Part shown: piece by piece, positions 31,301-43,300 of the stretch
How positions within the stretch are numbered: position 1 is the first letter of the stretch
How the letters are laid out: every line of letters begins with the position of its first letter
Translations under genes and position numbers: made by a program
Source of the DNA: Kitasatospora purpeofusca
GTDB taxonomy: Bacteria; Actinomycetota; Actinomycetes; Streptomycetales; Streptomycetaceae
Length of the DNA: 64,000 nucleotides
Reading direction: 5' to 3'
Assembly: GCF_000718025.1 (NCBI RefSeq)
Contig: NZ_JODS01000017.1
Coordinates: 1-64,000 of the forward strand
Notes under the pieces: model-generated
What the model saw: only the letters and a program-made list of their open reading frames with translations
Database searches by the model: none
What the model was told of the DNA's origin: nothing

Positions 31301-34300
31301 CCCGCACCCCCGCGGCGCCGACGCCTGGTCGCTGGACCCGGACGACCACGCGCAGGCCGCCGAACTGCTCGGCGCGCTGGACCTCCGGGGCGCGGCCTCG
31401 CTGCGGCTGGTGCACCTGTTCAGCCTCGGTGACGACCTGTCCGACGGCGACGTGCAGGACGGCGAGCCGCTGGACGAGGCTCGGCTCAACGCCGCCCGCC
31501 GGCTCGGCCTCGACAGCCTGGCGGCCCTCGCCCAGGCCCTCACCGACGCCCGCCCCGATGTCCCGGTCACCCTGGACGTCATCTGCCGGGGCGTCCACAG
31601 CGTCACCGGCGAGGAGCCGCTGCGGCCCGAGCAGGCCCTGCTGGCCGGGCCCTGCACGGTGATCCCGCAGGAGCTGCCGGACGTCGACTGCCGCCTGCTG
31701 GACGTCACCGGCACCGACCCGGCCGCCCCGGCGGAGGACGCGGTGCGCGCCGTGCACCGGCTGCTGCTGCGCGACCCCGCGGAACGCGACCTGGCGCTGC
31801 GCGGCCGGCACTGGTGGGTCCGCGACTTCGACCCGCTCCCGCTCCCGGCCCGCGACGCGTCGGCCGGCGACGCGTCGGCCGGCGACGCGTCGGCCGGCGA
31901 CGCGTCGGCCGGGGACTCCGCCGAGGCCGACGGCCCGGCCGACCCTCCGGCGCACCCCCGCGAAGGCGGCGTCTACCTGGTCACCGGCGGCCTCGGCGGA
32001 GTCGGCCTGGCCCTCGCCGAGCAACTGGCCGAGGGCCTGCGGGCGCCGGTGCTGGGCCTGCTCGGCCGCTCCGACTTCCCCGCCGAGGAGGACTGGCCGG
32101 CCTGGCTGGCGGAGCACGGCGAGCAGGACCCGACCGGTGCCCGGATCCGCCGCCTCACCCGGCTCCGGGAGCGCGGCGCACGGATCGCGCTGCTGCGGGC
32201 CGACGTCACCGACGAGCGCGAGCTCGGCGCCGCGCTGGCCGCCCTGCGCGCGCGGTTCGGCCCGCTGAACGGCGTGGTGCACGCGGCCGGGGCGCCGTCC
32301 ACCGGCATGCTCGCCCGCCGGACCAGGGCGGACGCCGACGCGGTCCTGGCGGCGAAGACCACCGGCACCCTGCTGCTGGACCGGCTGTGCGCGGACGACC
32401 CGCTGGACTTCCTGCTGCTCTGCTCCTCGGTCAGCGCCGTGCTCGGCGGCCCCGGCCAGAGCGACTACGGCGCGGCCAACGCCTTCCTGGACGCCTTCGC
32501 CCAGTGGCGGCGCCGGCAGGGCCGCCCGGTGACGGCGCTCGGCTGGGGCACCTGGGAGCGCGTCGGCATGGCCGCCGGACTCACCGGCCGGGCGGCGGCC
32601 GCCGTCGGACCGGAGACCGGCCACCCGCTGCTGCGCCCGGTCCGCGCCGAGGGCACCACCGTCGTCTTCGAGACGGTGCTCACCACCGCGGACAGCTGGA
32701 TCGTCGACGACCACCGACTGATGGGCCACGGCCTGGTCCCGGGCACCGCCTACCTCGAACTCGTCCGCGCCGCGCTGGCCGGGCAGGCCGGGGAGCGCGA
32801 GATCGAGCTGCACGACGTGCTGTTCATGACGCCCGTGATCGTCCCCGACGGACAGCAGCGGACGGTGTTCACCACGATCGAGGAGCGGGACGGCCGCCCG
32901 CACTTCACCGTCCGCAGCCGCCCGGCGGCGGACGCTCCGTGGCGCGAGCACGCGACCGGCTCGGCCTCGTTCCACGAGCGCGGCCCGGACGTCGTCCGCG
33001 ACCTGGCGGAGGTGCTGGAGCGCTGCGAGGTGACGGAGGTCCTGGAGACCGAGGAGGAGATCCGCCGCCGGCTCGGGGTGGAGCGCTTCGAGGAGGGCGG
33101 CGGGCCGCTGCGGTTCTGGTTCGGACCGCGCTGGCAGGTGCTGAAGACCATCCGCACCGGCGGCCGGCGGATGCTTGCCACGCTCCGGCTGGACGAGGCC
33201 TTCCTCGCCGACCTGGCGGACTACCCGCTGCACCCGGCCCTGCTCGACATGGCCGGCGGCGTCTTCCGGCTGCACGCCGAGGACCCGTACTACCTGCCGC
33301 TGACCTACCGCAGCCTGCGGATCCTGCACCCGCTGACCGGCACGGTGGAGGTCGCCGTGGAGATCAAGCACCCGGCCGGGTCGACCGGGGAGACCCTCAC
33401 CTGCGACCTCGAACTCCTCGACCCGGACGGCCGGTTGCTGGTCCAGGTGACCGACTTCACGGTCAAGCGGATCAATGACGTCGAGGCGCTGCTGACCCAG
33501 ATCGGACACACCGTCGCGGAGGCCGAGGCGGCCGGCACGGACACCGGGGCGGGTGCCGGGCCCGGCTCCACCGGGGCCGGTGGAGCCGGGGCGCTGGCCG
33601 CGCTCGCCGAGGGCTTCGACGAGGCGGAGGGCCGGGCCGCGTTCGCCCGGGTGCTGGCCCAGCCCGACCTCCCCGCTCACCTGGTCGTCACCCCGCAGGA
33701 CTTCACGGCCCTGCGGCGGCTGGCGCGCTCGATCACCCCGGCGCTGCTGGCGCGCGAGCTGGAGCAGTTGGCCCCGCTCGGCGGCAGCCACCCCCGGCCC
33801 GAGCTGGCGACCCCGTTCGTGGCGCCCGCCACCGAGCAGGAGGAGGCCGTCGCGGCGCTCTGGCGGGAGGTCCTGGGTGTCGAGGAGGTCGGTGTGCACG
33901 ACGACTTCTTCGCCCTGGGCGGCCACTCGCTGGCCGCCGTGCAGATCAACACCCGGATCCGGAGCCGCTTCGGCACCGAACTCGACCTGCGGGACTTCTT
34001 CCACTCCCCCACCGTCGCCCACACCGTCGACCTGCTGGCCGGGGGCGGCGGTGACGGAGGCGGCGACGGGGACACCATCCAGGCCCTGAGCCGCGCCGGG
34101 GACGGCGGGGAACCCGGGCAGCAGGACCTCGACGACCACGACCCCGACGGCCCGGACAGCCTGAGCGGCCTGAGCGGCCTGGACGGACTCGACGAGCTGG
34201 ACGACCTCGACGGCCTCTCCGACGAGGAGGTGGAGGCCCGCCTCCAGGCCCTGCTCGCCGAGGAGACGGCCGACGAGGCCGCCGCGGACCGCACCGACCG

Positions 34301-34316
34301 GGGGGACCAGGAATGA
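28314..34316 (+). CDS. PKS4: type I PKS module KS-AT-KR-DH-PCP
   Basis: 2000 residues. The KS (about 8-430) has Cys181 in TACSTSL with ETHGTGT and KSNIGH and resembles KSs that accept aminoacyl-PCP substrates. AT: Ser632 (GHSVGEYVAAC) and HGFH at 736-739, predicting malonyl-CoA. KR (about 1215-1410): intact TGGLGGVGL loop and Tyr1385, with no LDD, so stereotype unassigned. DH lies unusually after the KR (about 1440-1720): His1467 in HRLMGHGLVP and Asp1645 in HPALLDMAG. The carrier is PCP-like (Ser1872, LGGHSLAAV). It should extend the Ser thioester by malonate, reduce and dehydrate it, giving a 4-amino-5-hydroxypentenoyl unit that can lose water to a 4-amino-2,4-pentadienoate. AGGTGA before the ATG at 28314 favours this start over GTG at 28290 or 28305. 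The acidic C-terminal LSDEEVEARLQALLAEE is a docking element. Confidence 0.9.
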   Translation: MPEMSEELDQIAVVGMAGRFPGAPDVDSFWRNLEEGRESIEVLSEAGLRAAGVDPEVSGRDGYVRAKGVLAGADRFDAGFFGYNPREAEIMDPQHRVFLECAWEALESAGCVPEDFEGRIGVFAGAGMNTYLLHNVTANRRVFESAGPYQTLLASDKDFLATRVAYKLGLTGPAMSVQTACSTSLTAVHLACQSLLNGECDLALAGGVSIGSPLEQGYQYEPGGILSPDGHCRPFDASAGGTVPGNGVGVVVLRRLADARRDGDPVDAVVLGSAVNNDGSLKAGYTAPSVDGQAAVVSEALAMAGVDAGSVGYVETHGTGTALGDPIELAALTRAFREDTEETGYCAIGSVKSNIGHLDAAAGVAALIKTVLALRHEAIPASLHFTKPNPELDLDSGPFFVNDRLRPWPRGERPRRAGVSSFGIGGTNVHLVLEEAPAPAPETGPAAADEGSAPVLLPLSGRTAEAVAEGARRLADHLEAHPGLRLDDLAHTLTHRRRAFGRRAAPVAPDRAGAVAALRAVTPAGTTEAAEGARVAFLFPGQGTQYVDMARGLYRREPVFTAELDRCAELFAAELGEDPRALLFPAPEEAEAAAERLTRTEYAQPALFLVEYALAQQWTAWGVRPDAMVGHSVGEYVAACLAGVFELPDAVRLVAARGRLVAAMPAGSMLTVFLSERELAPWLADSTGDASGADLAVAALNSTGLSVVSGPTDAVDALERRLKEAAVPCRRLHTSHGFHSPAMDGAVGPLVEAVRAVRPNPPRIPFCSNVTGTWITEQEATDPEYWGRHLRQPVRFADAAALLLADPSWVLLEVGPGHTLGDFVRRHGSWQEGRTVVGSLRHPQGREDDALLLRRSLGALWSAGVPVDRDVLRPGADGRVLRLPGYAFQRQRYWVEPDRTAATDPAADPAATGGTATAGPVPVEDWFRTPGWRRLAPHTGPDARTGADGGPLWVVLGDGTGLGAALAGRLTEGGAAVVRVGTTDGSERTDGLRVPGPHPRGADAWSLDPDDHAQAAELLGALDLRGAASLRLVHLFSLGDDLSDGDVQDGEPLDEARLNAARRLGLDSLAALAQALTDARPDVPVTLDVICRGVHSVTGEEPLRPEQALLAGPCTVIPQELPDVDCRLLDVTGTDPAAPAEDAVRAVHRLLLRDPAERDLALRGRHWWVRDFDPLPLPARDASAGDASAGDASAGDASAGDSAEADGPADPPAHPREGGVYLVTGGLGGVGLALAEQLAEGLRAPVLGLLGRSDFPAEEDWPAWLAEHGEQDPTGARIRRLTRLRERGARIALLRADVTDERELGAALAALRARFGPLNGVVHAAGAPSTGMLARRTRADADAVLAAKTTGTLLLDRLCADDPLDFLLLCSSVSAVLGGPGQSDYGAANAFLDAFAQWRRRQGRPVTALGWGTWERVGMAAGLTGRAAAAVGPETGHPLLRPVRAEGTTVVFETVLTTADSWIVDDHRLMGHGLVPGTAYLELVRAALAGQAGEREIELHDVLFMTPVIVPDGQQRTVFTTIEERDGRPHFTVRSRPAADAPWREHATGSASFHERGPDVVRDLAEVLERCEVTEVLETEEEIRRRLGVERFEEGGGPLRFWFGPRWQVLKTIRTGGRRMLATLRLDEAFLADLADYPLHPALLDMAGGVFRLHAEDPYYLPLTYRSLRILHPLTGTVEVAVEIKHPAGSTGETLTCDLELLDPDGRLLVQVTDFTVKRINDVEALLTQIGHTVAEAEAAGTDTGAGAGPGSTGAGGAGALAALAEGFDEAEGRAAFARVLAQPDLPAHLVVTPQDFTALRRLARSITPALLARELEQLAPLGGSHPRPELATPFVAPATEQEEAVAALWREVLGVEEVGVHDDFFALGGHSLAAVQINTRIRSRFGTELDLRDFFHSPTVAHTVDLLAGGGGDGGGDGDTIQALSRAGDGGEPGQQDLDDHDPDGPDSLSGLSGLDGLDELDDLDGLSDEEVEARLQALLAEETADEAAADRTDRGDQE
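31854..31913 (+). repeat. Four tandem 15-bp repeats inside PKS4
   Basis: GACGCGTCGGCCGGC is repeated four times without interruption, the last copy ending in G. It encodes (DASAG)4 in the linker just before the catalytic KR half. It is in frame, so copy-number changes would not break the gene. Confidence 0.9.
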
Positions 34317-37300
34317 GCGCCCGCGACACCCACGGAACACCCGAGGACGGACGTGCGATGACCACCCCCGACCCCGCGACGCTCTCCGCCGCCGAGAAGC
34401 GCGCGCTCCTCGCCGAACGCCTGCGCCGCAAGAAGGCCGCCCGGCCCCGGGAGCACCGGTTCCCGGCCTCCTTCCCGCAGCAGCGGATGTGGTTCCTGGA
34501 CCAGCTGACGCCGGGCGACACCGCCTACAACGTCTGCGGCGCCACCCGGATCCGCGGCCCGCTCGACCTGGACCTGTGGCGGCGCGCCGTCTCCGCGATC
34601 GCCCGCCGCCACGAGGCGCTGCGCACCACCTTCCGGGCGGTGGACGGCGAGCCCGTCCAGGTGGTCACCGAGGGCGCCGAGCCGGGCTTCGCCGTCGTAC
34701 CGTGCGAGCATCTGGCCGGACCGGACGGCGAGGAGGGCGTGCAGGCCCTGGCCCGGGAGGAGTTCTCCCGCCCGTTCGACCTCGCCACCGGTCCGCTGGT
34801 GCGGATGCGCTTCCTGCGGCTCGCCGCCGACGAGCACGTACTGCTGCTCACCATCCACCACATCGCCGGCGACCTCTGGTCCACCTCGGTGTTCCTGGAC
34901 GAGTTGGTCACGCTCTACGGCGCCTACGCGGGCGGCACCGAGCCCGCGCTGCCCGAACTGCCGATCCAGTACGCCGACTACGCGGTGTGGCAGCGCAAGC
35001 GGCTGGACGGCGACGGCGCGCGGGCCGACCTGGAGTACTGGCGGCGCACGCTCGACGGGGCCCCGGCCGCCCTGGAACTGCCCACCGACCGGCCCCGCCC
35101 GCCCGTGCAGAGCACCCGCGGCGGCTCCCGCCCCTTCGCACTGTCCGCCGAACTGATGGACCGGGTGCGGGAGTTCAGCCGCGCCGAGGGCGTCACCCCG
35201 TTCATGACCCTGCTCGCCGCGTTCCAGGTACTGCTGCACCGCTACACCCGGGAGGAGGACGTGGTGGTCGGCGTGCCGGTCGCCAACCGGGGCCGCCCCG
35301 AAGTGGAGCGGCTGATCGGCTACTTCGCCAATATGCTGGCGCTGCGCACCGACCTCTCGGGCGCGCCGTCCTTCCGTGAACTGCTGGGCCGGGTCAGGCC
35401 GGTGTGCCTGGGCGCGTTCGCCCACCAGGAGCTGCCGTTCGAGCGGCTGGTGGAGGAGCTGCACCCGCGCCGGGACCTCTCCCGCACCCCGGTGTTCCAG
35501 GTCTCCTTCGTGTTCCAGAACATCGCGATGCCCTCCTTCGACGTGGCGGGGCTGCACCTGGAGCCGATCGAGGTGGCCGGCAGTACCGCCCGCTTCGACC
35601 TGGAGCTCCAGGTCTTCGACCGGCCGGAGGGCCTGAGCGGCCGCTTCGAGTACAACAGCGACCTGTTCGACGCCGCCACCGTCGACCAACTGGCCGACCA
35701 CCTGCGGCTGTTGGTGGAACAGCTGCTCGACGGTCCGGACCTTCCGGTGGGCGCGGTGCCGATGCTGTCGGCAGAGGAGGAGCGGCGGCTGCGCGAGCGG
35801 GGCAACGACACCCGCCGGGAGTGGCCGGACCGGGCGCCGGTGCACCGCCTGTTCGCCGAGCAGGCCGCCCGCACCCCGGCCGCCGAGGCGGTGCGCTGCG
35901 GCGCCGAGGCGCTGGACTACGCGGAGCTGGACCGGCGTTCCGACCGGCTGGCCGCCCGCCTCCGCGGGCACGGCGTGCGCCGGGACGTCCTGGTGGGCGT
36001 GTGCACCGAGCGCTCGGTCGACCTGGTGGTGGCGCTGCTGGCGGTCCTGAAGTCGGGCGGCGCCTTCGTCCCGATCGACCCCGAGTTCCCGGCGGAGCGG
36101 ATCGCGTACATGCTGGCCGACTCCGGCCTGCCGGTGCTGCTCACCCAGCGGCCGGTGGCGGAGCGGCTGCCCACGACCGCCGCCGAGGTGCTGTGCCTGG
36201 ACGAGCCCTACGAGGAGCCTGCCGCCGAACCGGCCGAGGACCCGGCGGTGGCCGAGGACGACCTCGCCTACGTCATCTACACCTCGGGCTCGACCGGGCG
36301 CCCCAAGGGCGTGCAGGTCCCGCACCGGGCGCTGGCGAACTTCCTGCGCTCGATGCGGGAACGGCCGGGCCTGACGGCCGAGGACACCCTGCTCGCCGTC
36401 ACCACCCACTCCTTCGACATCTCGCTGCTGGAACTGCTGCTGCCGCTGGTCACCGGCGCCCGGGTGGTGGTCGCCGAGCGCGGCGCGGCCGCCGACGGCG
36501 AGCGGCTGTCCCGGCTGCTGGCCGCCTCCGGGGCGAGCGTCGTCCAGGCCACCCCGTCCACCTGGCGGATGCTGCTGGACGCGGGCTGGCCGGGCGCGCC
36601 CGGGCTGAAGGCGCTGGCGGGCGGCGAGGCGCTGCCCGCGGAACTGGCCCGGCGGCTGCGGGCCGGCGGCGTGGAGCTGTGGAACATGTACGGGCCCACC
36701 GAGACCACCATCTGGTCGGCGGTGGCCGAGGTCGGGGACGGCCCGATCTCGATCGGCGCGCCGATCGCCAACACCGAGCTGCACGTGCTCGACGAGCAGG
36801 GCCGGCTGACGCCGCCCGGGGTGCCCGGCGAGCTGTACATCGGCGGCGCCGGCCTGGCCCGGGGCTACCTGGGCCGGCCGGAGCTGACCGCCGAGCGCTT
36901 CGTGCCGCACCCGTTCGGGGCGGGGCCGCAGGACCGGCTCTACCGCACCGGGGACCTGGTGCGCCGTCGGCGCGACGGCGGCATCGAGTTCCTCGGGCGG
37001 CTGGACCACCAGGTGAAGGTGCGGGGCTTCCGGATCGAACTCGGCGAGATCGAGAGCGAGTTGGCCCGGCAGCCCGAGGTCGGCCACGCGGTGGTGACGG
37101 TCCGGGAGGACGTCCCCGGTGACCAGCGGCTGGTGGCCTACGTGGTGCCGTCGGCCGACGGGGGCCCCGGCCCGGCGGAGGAGTGGCCGGACCAGGTCGA
37201 GGAGTGGCGGCGGATCTGGGACACCGCCTACGACGACCCGGACGACGGCCCCGCCCCCGTCGCCACGGTCCCCGGGATCCCCGGCGAGGACCTGCGCGGC

Positions 37301-40300
37301 TGGAACAGCAGCTACACCGGGGAGCCGATCCCGGCCGGCGAGATGCGCGAGTGGGCCGACCGCACCGCCGAGCGGGTGCTCGCCCTGCGCCCCCGCTCGG
37401 TGCTGGAGATCGGCTGCGGCACCGGCCTGATCCTCCAGCGGGTCGCCCCGGAGGTCGAGCACTACTCGGGCACCGACATCTCCGAGGTCGCCCTGACCGG
37501 CCTGCGCGAGGTCGTCGACGGCGCCGCCGGCACCCTCGGCGAGGTCGCGCTGCACCTCTGCGCGGCCGACCGACTGGACCGGCTGCCCGAGCGGCTCTTC
37601 GACGTGATCGTGCTCAACTCGGTGGTCCAGTACTTCCCGGACGAGCGCTACCTGCTGCGGGTGATCGAGGGCGCGCTGCCCCGGCTCGCCCCGGGCGGCT
37701 CGCTGTTCCTCGGCGACATCCGCAGCCTGCCGCTGCTGGAGTCCTTCCACCTGTCGGTCCAGCTCGCCCACGCCGAACCGGGCCTGCCGCCCGCCGAGTT
37801 GCTCGCCCGGACCCGCCGCCGGCTGGCCGAGGACGAGGAACTCGTCTTCGACCCCGCGCTGTTCACCGCGCTGCCGAGCCGCTTCCCGGCGGTCCGCGAG
37901 GTCCGGGTGCTGCCCAAGCGGGCCGCCACCGCCAATGAGCTGACCCGGTTCCGCTACGACGTCGTCCTCACCACCGGACCGGCCACCACCCGACCGGCCG
38001 CCACCGCCCCGGAGGCCCCGGCACCGGATCCGCTGGAGCCGGATCCGCTGGACTGGGCCGCCGAGGGCCTGACCGTGGCCGCGCTGCGCGAGCTCCTCGC
38101 GACCCGGCGGCCCGCGCTGCTCGCCGTCTCCGGCGTGCCCAACGCCCGCCTGCGCGAATTCGCCGACACCCTCGGACGGCTGGACGACGGCAGCGAACCG
38201 CCCGCCGACCGTCCCGAGGCCGTCGACCCCGAGGAGCTCTGGGCCCTCGGCGAGGCACTCGGCTACCGGATCGACCTCGACTGGTCCGAGCACGGCACCG
38301 ACGGCGCGTTCACCCTGCTCGCCCACCGGCCCGACGCCGACGGCGGACCCCCGTCACTCGTCCCGCCGCCCGCGACCGAACCGGACTGGGGCCGCCTCGT
38401 CAGCGGCACCCGGCGCCGACTCGCCCGCCGCCTCGTCCCGGCGCTGCGCTCCGCCCTGGCCGAACGCCTGCCCGGCTACATGGTCCCGTCCGCGTTCGTC
38501 CTGCTGGACGCGCTGCCGCTGACCCCCAACGGCAAGACCGACCGCAAGGCGCTGCCCGCGCCCGACGGCGACCGCCGCGACCTCGACGCGGTGTACGTCG
38601 CCCCGCGCGACGAGCGCGAGGAGGCGCTCTGCGCGCTGTTCGCCAAGGTGCTCGGGGTGCCGGCGGTCGGCGTCCACGACAGCTTCTTCGACCTCGGCGG
38701 CCACTCGCTGCTCGCCACCCGGCTGATCTCCCAGATCCGGTCCGCCCTGGGCACCGAGGTCCAGGTCCGGGCGCTGTTCGAGACCCCGACGGTGGCCGGA
38801 CTGGCCGCACGCCTCGCCGCCGAGGACCCCGACCGGACCCCCGGGGCGCCCCGCCCGGCGCTGGCCCCCGAGGCCCGGCCCGCCGAACTCCCGTTGTCCT
38901 TCGCCCAACGCCGGCTGTGGTTCCTCGACCGGCTGGAGGGCCCCTCCGCCACGTACAACATCCCGATGGCGGTACGGCTGACCGGCCCGCTGGACACCGA
39001 CGCCCTGCGGGCCGCACTCGCCGACGTGGTGGAGCGGCACGAGGCGCTGCGCACCGTCTTCCCCGACACCGGCGGGGTGCCGCGCCAGCACGTGCTCGAC
39101 CTGGCCGCCGCCCGCCCGGGGCTGACCGTGACCGAACTTCCCGAGGCAGCCGCGGCCGCCGAGGCCGTGCGTGCCGCCGCCCGCCACACCTTCGACCTCG
39201 CCCGCCGGATCCCGCTGCACGCCGAACTGCTGCTGCACGGGCCGGAGTCGCACACCCTGGTCCTGGTGGTGCACCACATCGCGGCCGACGGCTGGTCCGT
39301 CGCCCTGCTCGGGCGCGACCTCGCAACCGCCTACACCGCGCGCCTCGGCGGCCGCCCGCCGCAGTGGGCGCCGCTGCCGGTCCAGTACGCCGACTACACC
39401 CTGTGGCAGCACCGGCTGCTCGGCGGCCAGGACGACCCGGACAGCCTGCGCAGCACCCAACTCGCCTACTGGCGCGAGGCCCTGGCCGGACTGCCGGAGC
39501 GGATCGCGCTGCCCGCCGACCGCCCGCACCCGGCCTCGGCCACCCACCGCGGCGGTACCGTCGCCCTGCGCTGGGACGCCGAACTGCACACCGCCGTCGC
39601 CACGCTGGCGCGCCGGCACGACGCCAGCGAGTTCATGGTCGTGCACGCGGCCCTGGCCGCCCTGCTGCACCGCCTCGGCGCCGGGGACGACATCCCGGTC
39701 GGTGCGACCGTCGCCGGCCGCACCGACGCCGCCACCGAGGACCTGGTCGGCTTCTTCGTCAACACCCTGGTGCTGCGCGCCGACCTGTCGGGGGCGCCGA
39801 GCTTCCGCGAGCTGCTGGCCCGGGTCCGCGAACGCGGCCTGGACGGGTACGCCCACCAGGACGTCCCGTTCGAGTTCCTGGTGGACGCGCTGCGCCCGGC
39901 CCGCTCCACCGCGCACCACCCGCTCTTCCAGGTACTGCTGGCCTGGCAGAACGTCCCGGACGCGGTGCTCGGCCTGCCCGGTCTGACCGAGCAGGCCGTG
40001 CCAGTGGACAGCGGCGGCGCCCGGATGGACCTGGTGTTCTCGCTGACCGGCCGCCGCGCCCCCGGCGACGGCGCGCCCGCCGGGATCGACGGCGTGGTGG
40101 AGTACAACGCCGACGTCTTCGACCCGGCCACCGTGGAGCTGCTGGCCGAACGCCTGCGGCGGATGCTGCTGGCGGTGTGCGCCGCCCCGGACCGCCCGGT
40201 CGCCGAGGCCGAACTGCTCTCCGCCGACGAGCGTCAGCTGCTGCTGACCGACTGGGCCGGAGGCCGACTCCCGGCCCACTCCCCCGCCACCCTGCCCGCG

Positions 40301-43300
40301 CTGTTCGAGGCCCAGGCGGCCCGCACTCCGGAGCGGACCGCCGTCGTCGACCCCGGGCGGGAGCTGACCTACGCCCAGCTGGACGCCGAGGCCAACCGGC
40401 TGGCCCATCTGCTGATCGCCCGCGGGGCGGGCCCGGAGCGGCCGGTCGCGGTGGCGCTGGGGCGCTCGGCCCGGTCGGTGGTGGCCATGCTGGCCGTGGT
40501 CAAGGCGGGCTCCGCCTACCTGCCGGTCGACCCGGACTACCCGGCGGCACGGATCGCCTTCCTGCTCGACGACGCCCGCCCGGTGCTGCTGCTGACCGAC
40601 GACGGGTCGGCCGCCGCCCTGCCGGAGAGCGAGGTCCCGGTGCTGCGGCTGGACCGGCCCGAGGTGCTCGCGGAGCTGGCCGCCCGCCCCGCCGTCGCAC
40701 CGACCGACGCCGACCGCGCCGAGCCGCTGACCCCGGCCCACGCGGCGTACATCATCTACACCTCGGGTTCCACCGGCACCCCCAAGGGCGTGGTGGTCAC
40801 CCACACCGGCATCCCGGGCCTGGTCGCCGCGCAGGCCGAGGGCTTCGGCCTGGACGAGCACAGCCGGGTGCTGCAGTTCGCCTCGCCGAGCTTCGACGCC
40901 TCGGTGGCGGAGCGCTGCGACGCGCTGCTGACCGGCGCCGCGCTGGTGGTCGTCCCCAAGGAGGAGCTGCTGCCCGGCGAGCCGCTGACCCGTACCTGCG
41001 AGCGCTACGGCGTCACCAACGCGACGCTGCCGCCCAGTGTGCTGGCCGCCGTGCCGGAGGGCGGACTGCCCGCCGGACTGTCCCTGGTGGTCGCGGGCGA
41101 GTCCTGCCCGGCCGCGCTGGCCGACCGGTGGTCGGCGGACCGGCGGATGGTCAATGCCTACGGGCCCACCGAGACCACGGTGTGCGCCACCCTGACCGGG
41201 CCGCTGACGCCCGGCGCCGGTGCCCCGCCGGTCGGCCGGCCGATCGCGGGCGCCCGGGTGTACGTGCTGGACGAGGGACTGCGGCCGGTGCCCGCCGGTG
41301 TGCCCGGCGAGCTGTTCGTGGCCGGCGCCGGCCTGGCCCGCGGCTATCTGGGCCGGCCCGGGCTGACCGCGCGCCGCTTCCTGCCCGACCCGTTCGGCGC
41401 GCCCGGCACCCGGATGTACCGGACCGGGGACCTCGTCCGGTGGCGGGCGGACGGCCGGCTGGACTTCCTCGGCCGCACCGACCACCAGGTGAAGGTCCGG
41501 GGCTTCCGGATCGAGCTGGGCGAGATCGAGTCCGCGCTGTCCGCCCGTCCGGACGCGGCCCGGGCCGTGGTGACGGTCCGGGAGGACCGGCCGGGGCAGC
41601 GCACCCTGGTCGGCTACCTGGTCCCCCGCCCGGGGGCCGCGCCCGACCCGGCGGAGGTGCGGGCCGCGCTCGCCGCCGAGCTGCCGCCGTACCTGGTCCC
41701 GGCGGCGGTGGTGGTGCTCGCCGAGCTGCCGCTCACCGCCAACGGCAAGGTGGACCGCGACCGGCTGCCCGCCCCCGGCTTCGCCCCGGGCGCCGGGTCC
41801 GGCCGGCCGCGCACCCCGGTCGAGGAGACCCTGTCCGCGATCTTCGCCGAGGTGCTCGGGCTGCCCGAGGTCGGCACCGGGGACGGCTTCTTCGACCTCG
41901 GCGGTGACAGCATCCAGGCGATCCAGGTGGTCTCCCAGGCCCGCAGCGCCGGGCTGATGATCAGTGCCCGGGACGTCCTGGCCCATCAGTCGGTGGGCGC
42001 GCTGGCGGCCGTGGCCGTCCCGGCGGACGGGACGGTCGGGCCCGAGGACGACGGCGTCGGTACGGTCGGGCCCACCCCGATCACCGAGTGGCTGCGCGAA
42101 CTGGACGCCCCGATCGACGAGTTCAGCCAGGAGGCGGTGATCGCCCTGCCGCCGGCCGGGGTGCTGGACCTGCCGCGGCTCACCGCCGCGCTCCAGGCGC
42201 TGGTGGACCACCACGCCGTGCTGCGCTCCCGGTTGACCGTGGGCCCGGACGGCCGCTGGGAGCTGGAGACCGGCCCGGTCGGCTCGGTGCGGGTCGCCGA
42301 CCACCTGGTCCGGACGGACGCGGCCGGAGCGGACTCCGGGCAACTGCGGGCGCTGACCGCCGCCGAGGCCGGCGCCGCCCGCCGCCGACTGGACCCGGCC
42401 GCCGGGGTGATGCTCCGGGCGGTCTGGCTGGACACCGGGGAGCACACGCCCGGCCGGCTGCTGCTGGTCCTGCACCACCTGGTGGTGGACGGCGTCTCCT
42501 GGCGGATCCTGCTGCCGGACCTGCGGGCCGCCGGCGAGGCCGTGCTCGCGGACCGTCCGGTGCTGCTGGCGCCGGTCGGCACCTCGGTGCGGCGCTGGTC
42601 GGAGCTGCTGGCCGCCGAGGCCGCGGCACCGCACCGACTGGCCGAACTCCCCGACTGGCAGCGGCTGCTGACCGGCACCCCGGCACTGCTGCCCACCACT
42701 GGCACGGTCACCGGCACCGGCACCGGCACCAGCACTGGCACTGGCACTGGCACCGGCACCGGCACCGGGCGGCTGGTCCTCACCCTCCCGCCCGAGGACA
42801 CCGCCGCACTGCTCGGCACCGCCCCCGGCGCCTTCCACACCGGCGTGCAGGAAGTGCTGCTGGCCGCGTTCGGCATCGCCCTGGAGGAGTGGCGCCGCCG
42901 CCGCGCGCCGCTGGACCCGCCGGCCGACGGCGTCCTGGTCGCCGTGGAGAACCACGGCCGCCAGGAGGACCTCGCCGAGGGCGTCGACCTGTCCCGCACC
43001 GTGGGCTGGTTCACCGGCGTCCAGCCGGTCCGGCTCGCCCCCGGCCCGCTGAGCTGGGCCCGGGTCACCGAGGCCGGGACCGAACTGGCCGCGGCCGTGG
43101 TCCGGATCCGCGAACAGCTGGCCGCGCTGCCCGGCGACGGCCTCGGCCACGGGCTGCTGCGCCGGCTCAACCCCGCGACCGCCCCCGCACTGGCCGAACT
43201 GCCCGCCCCGCAGGTCGCTTTCAACTACCTCGGGCGCTTCGCCGACGCCGGACCGGACACCCCCTGGGCACCGGTCACCGCCGACGCGGCGCTCGCCCTG

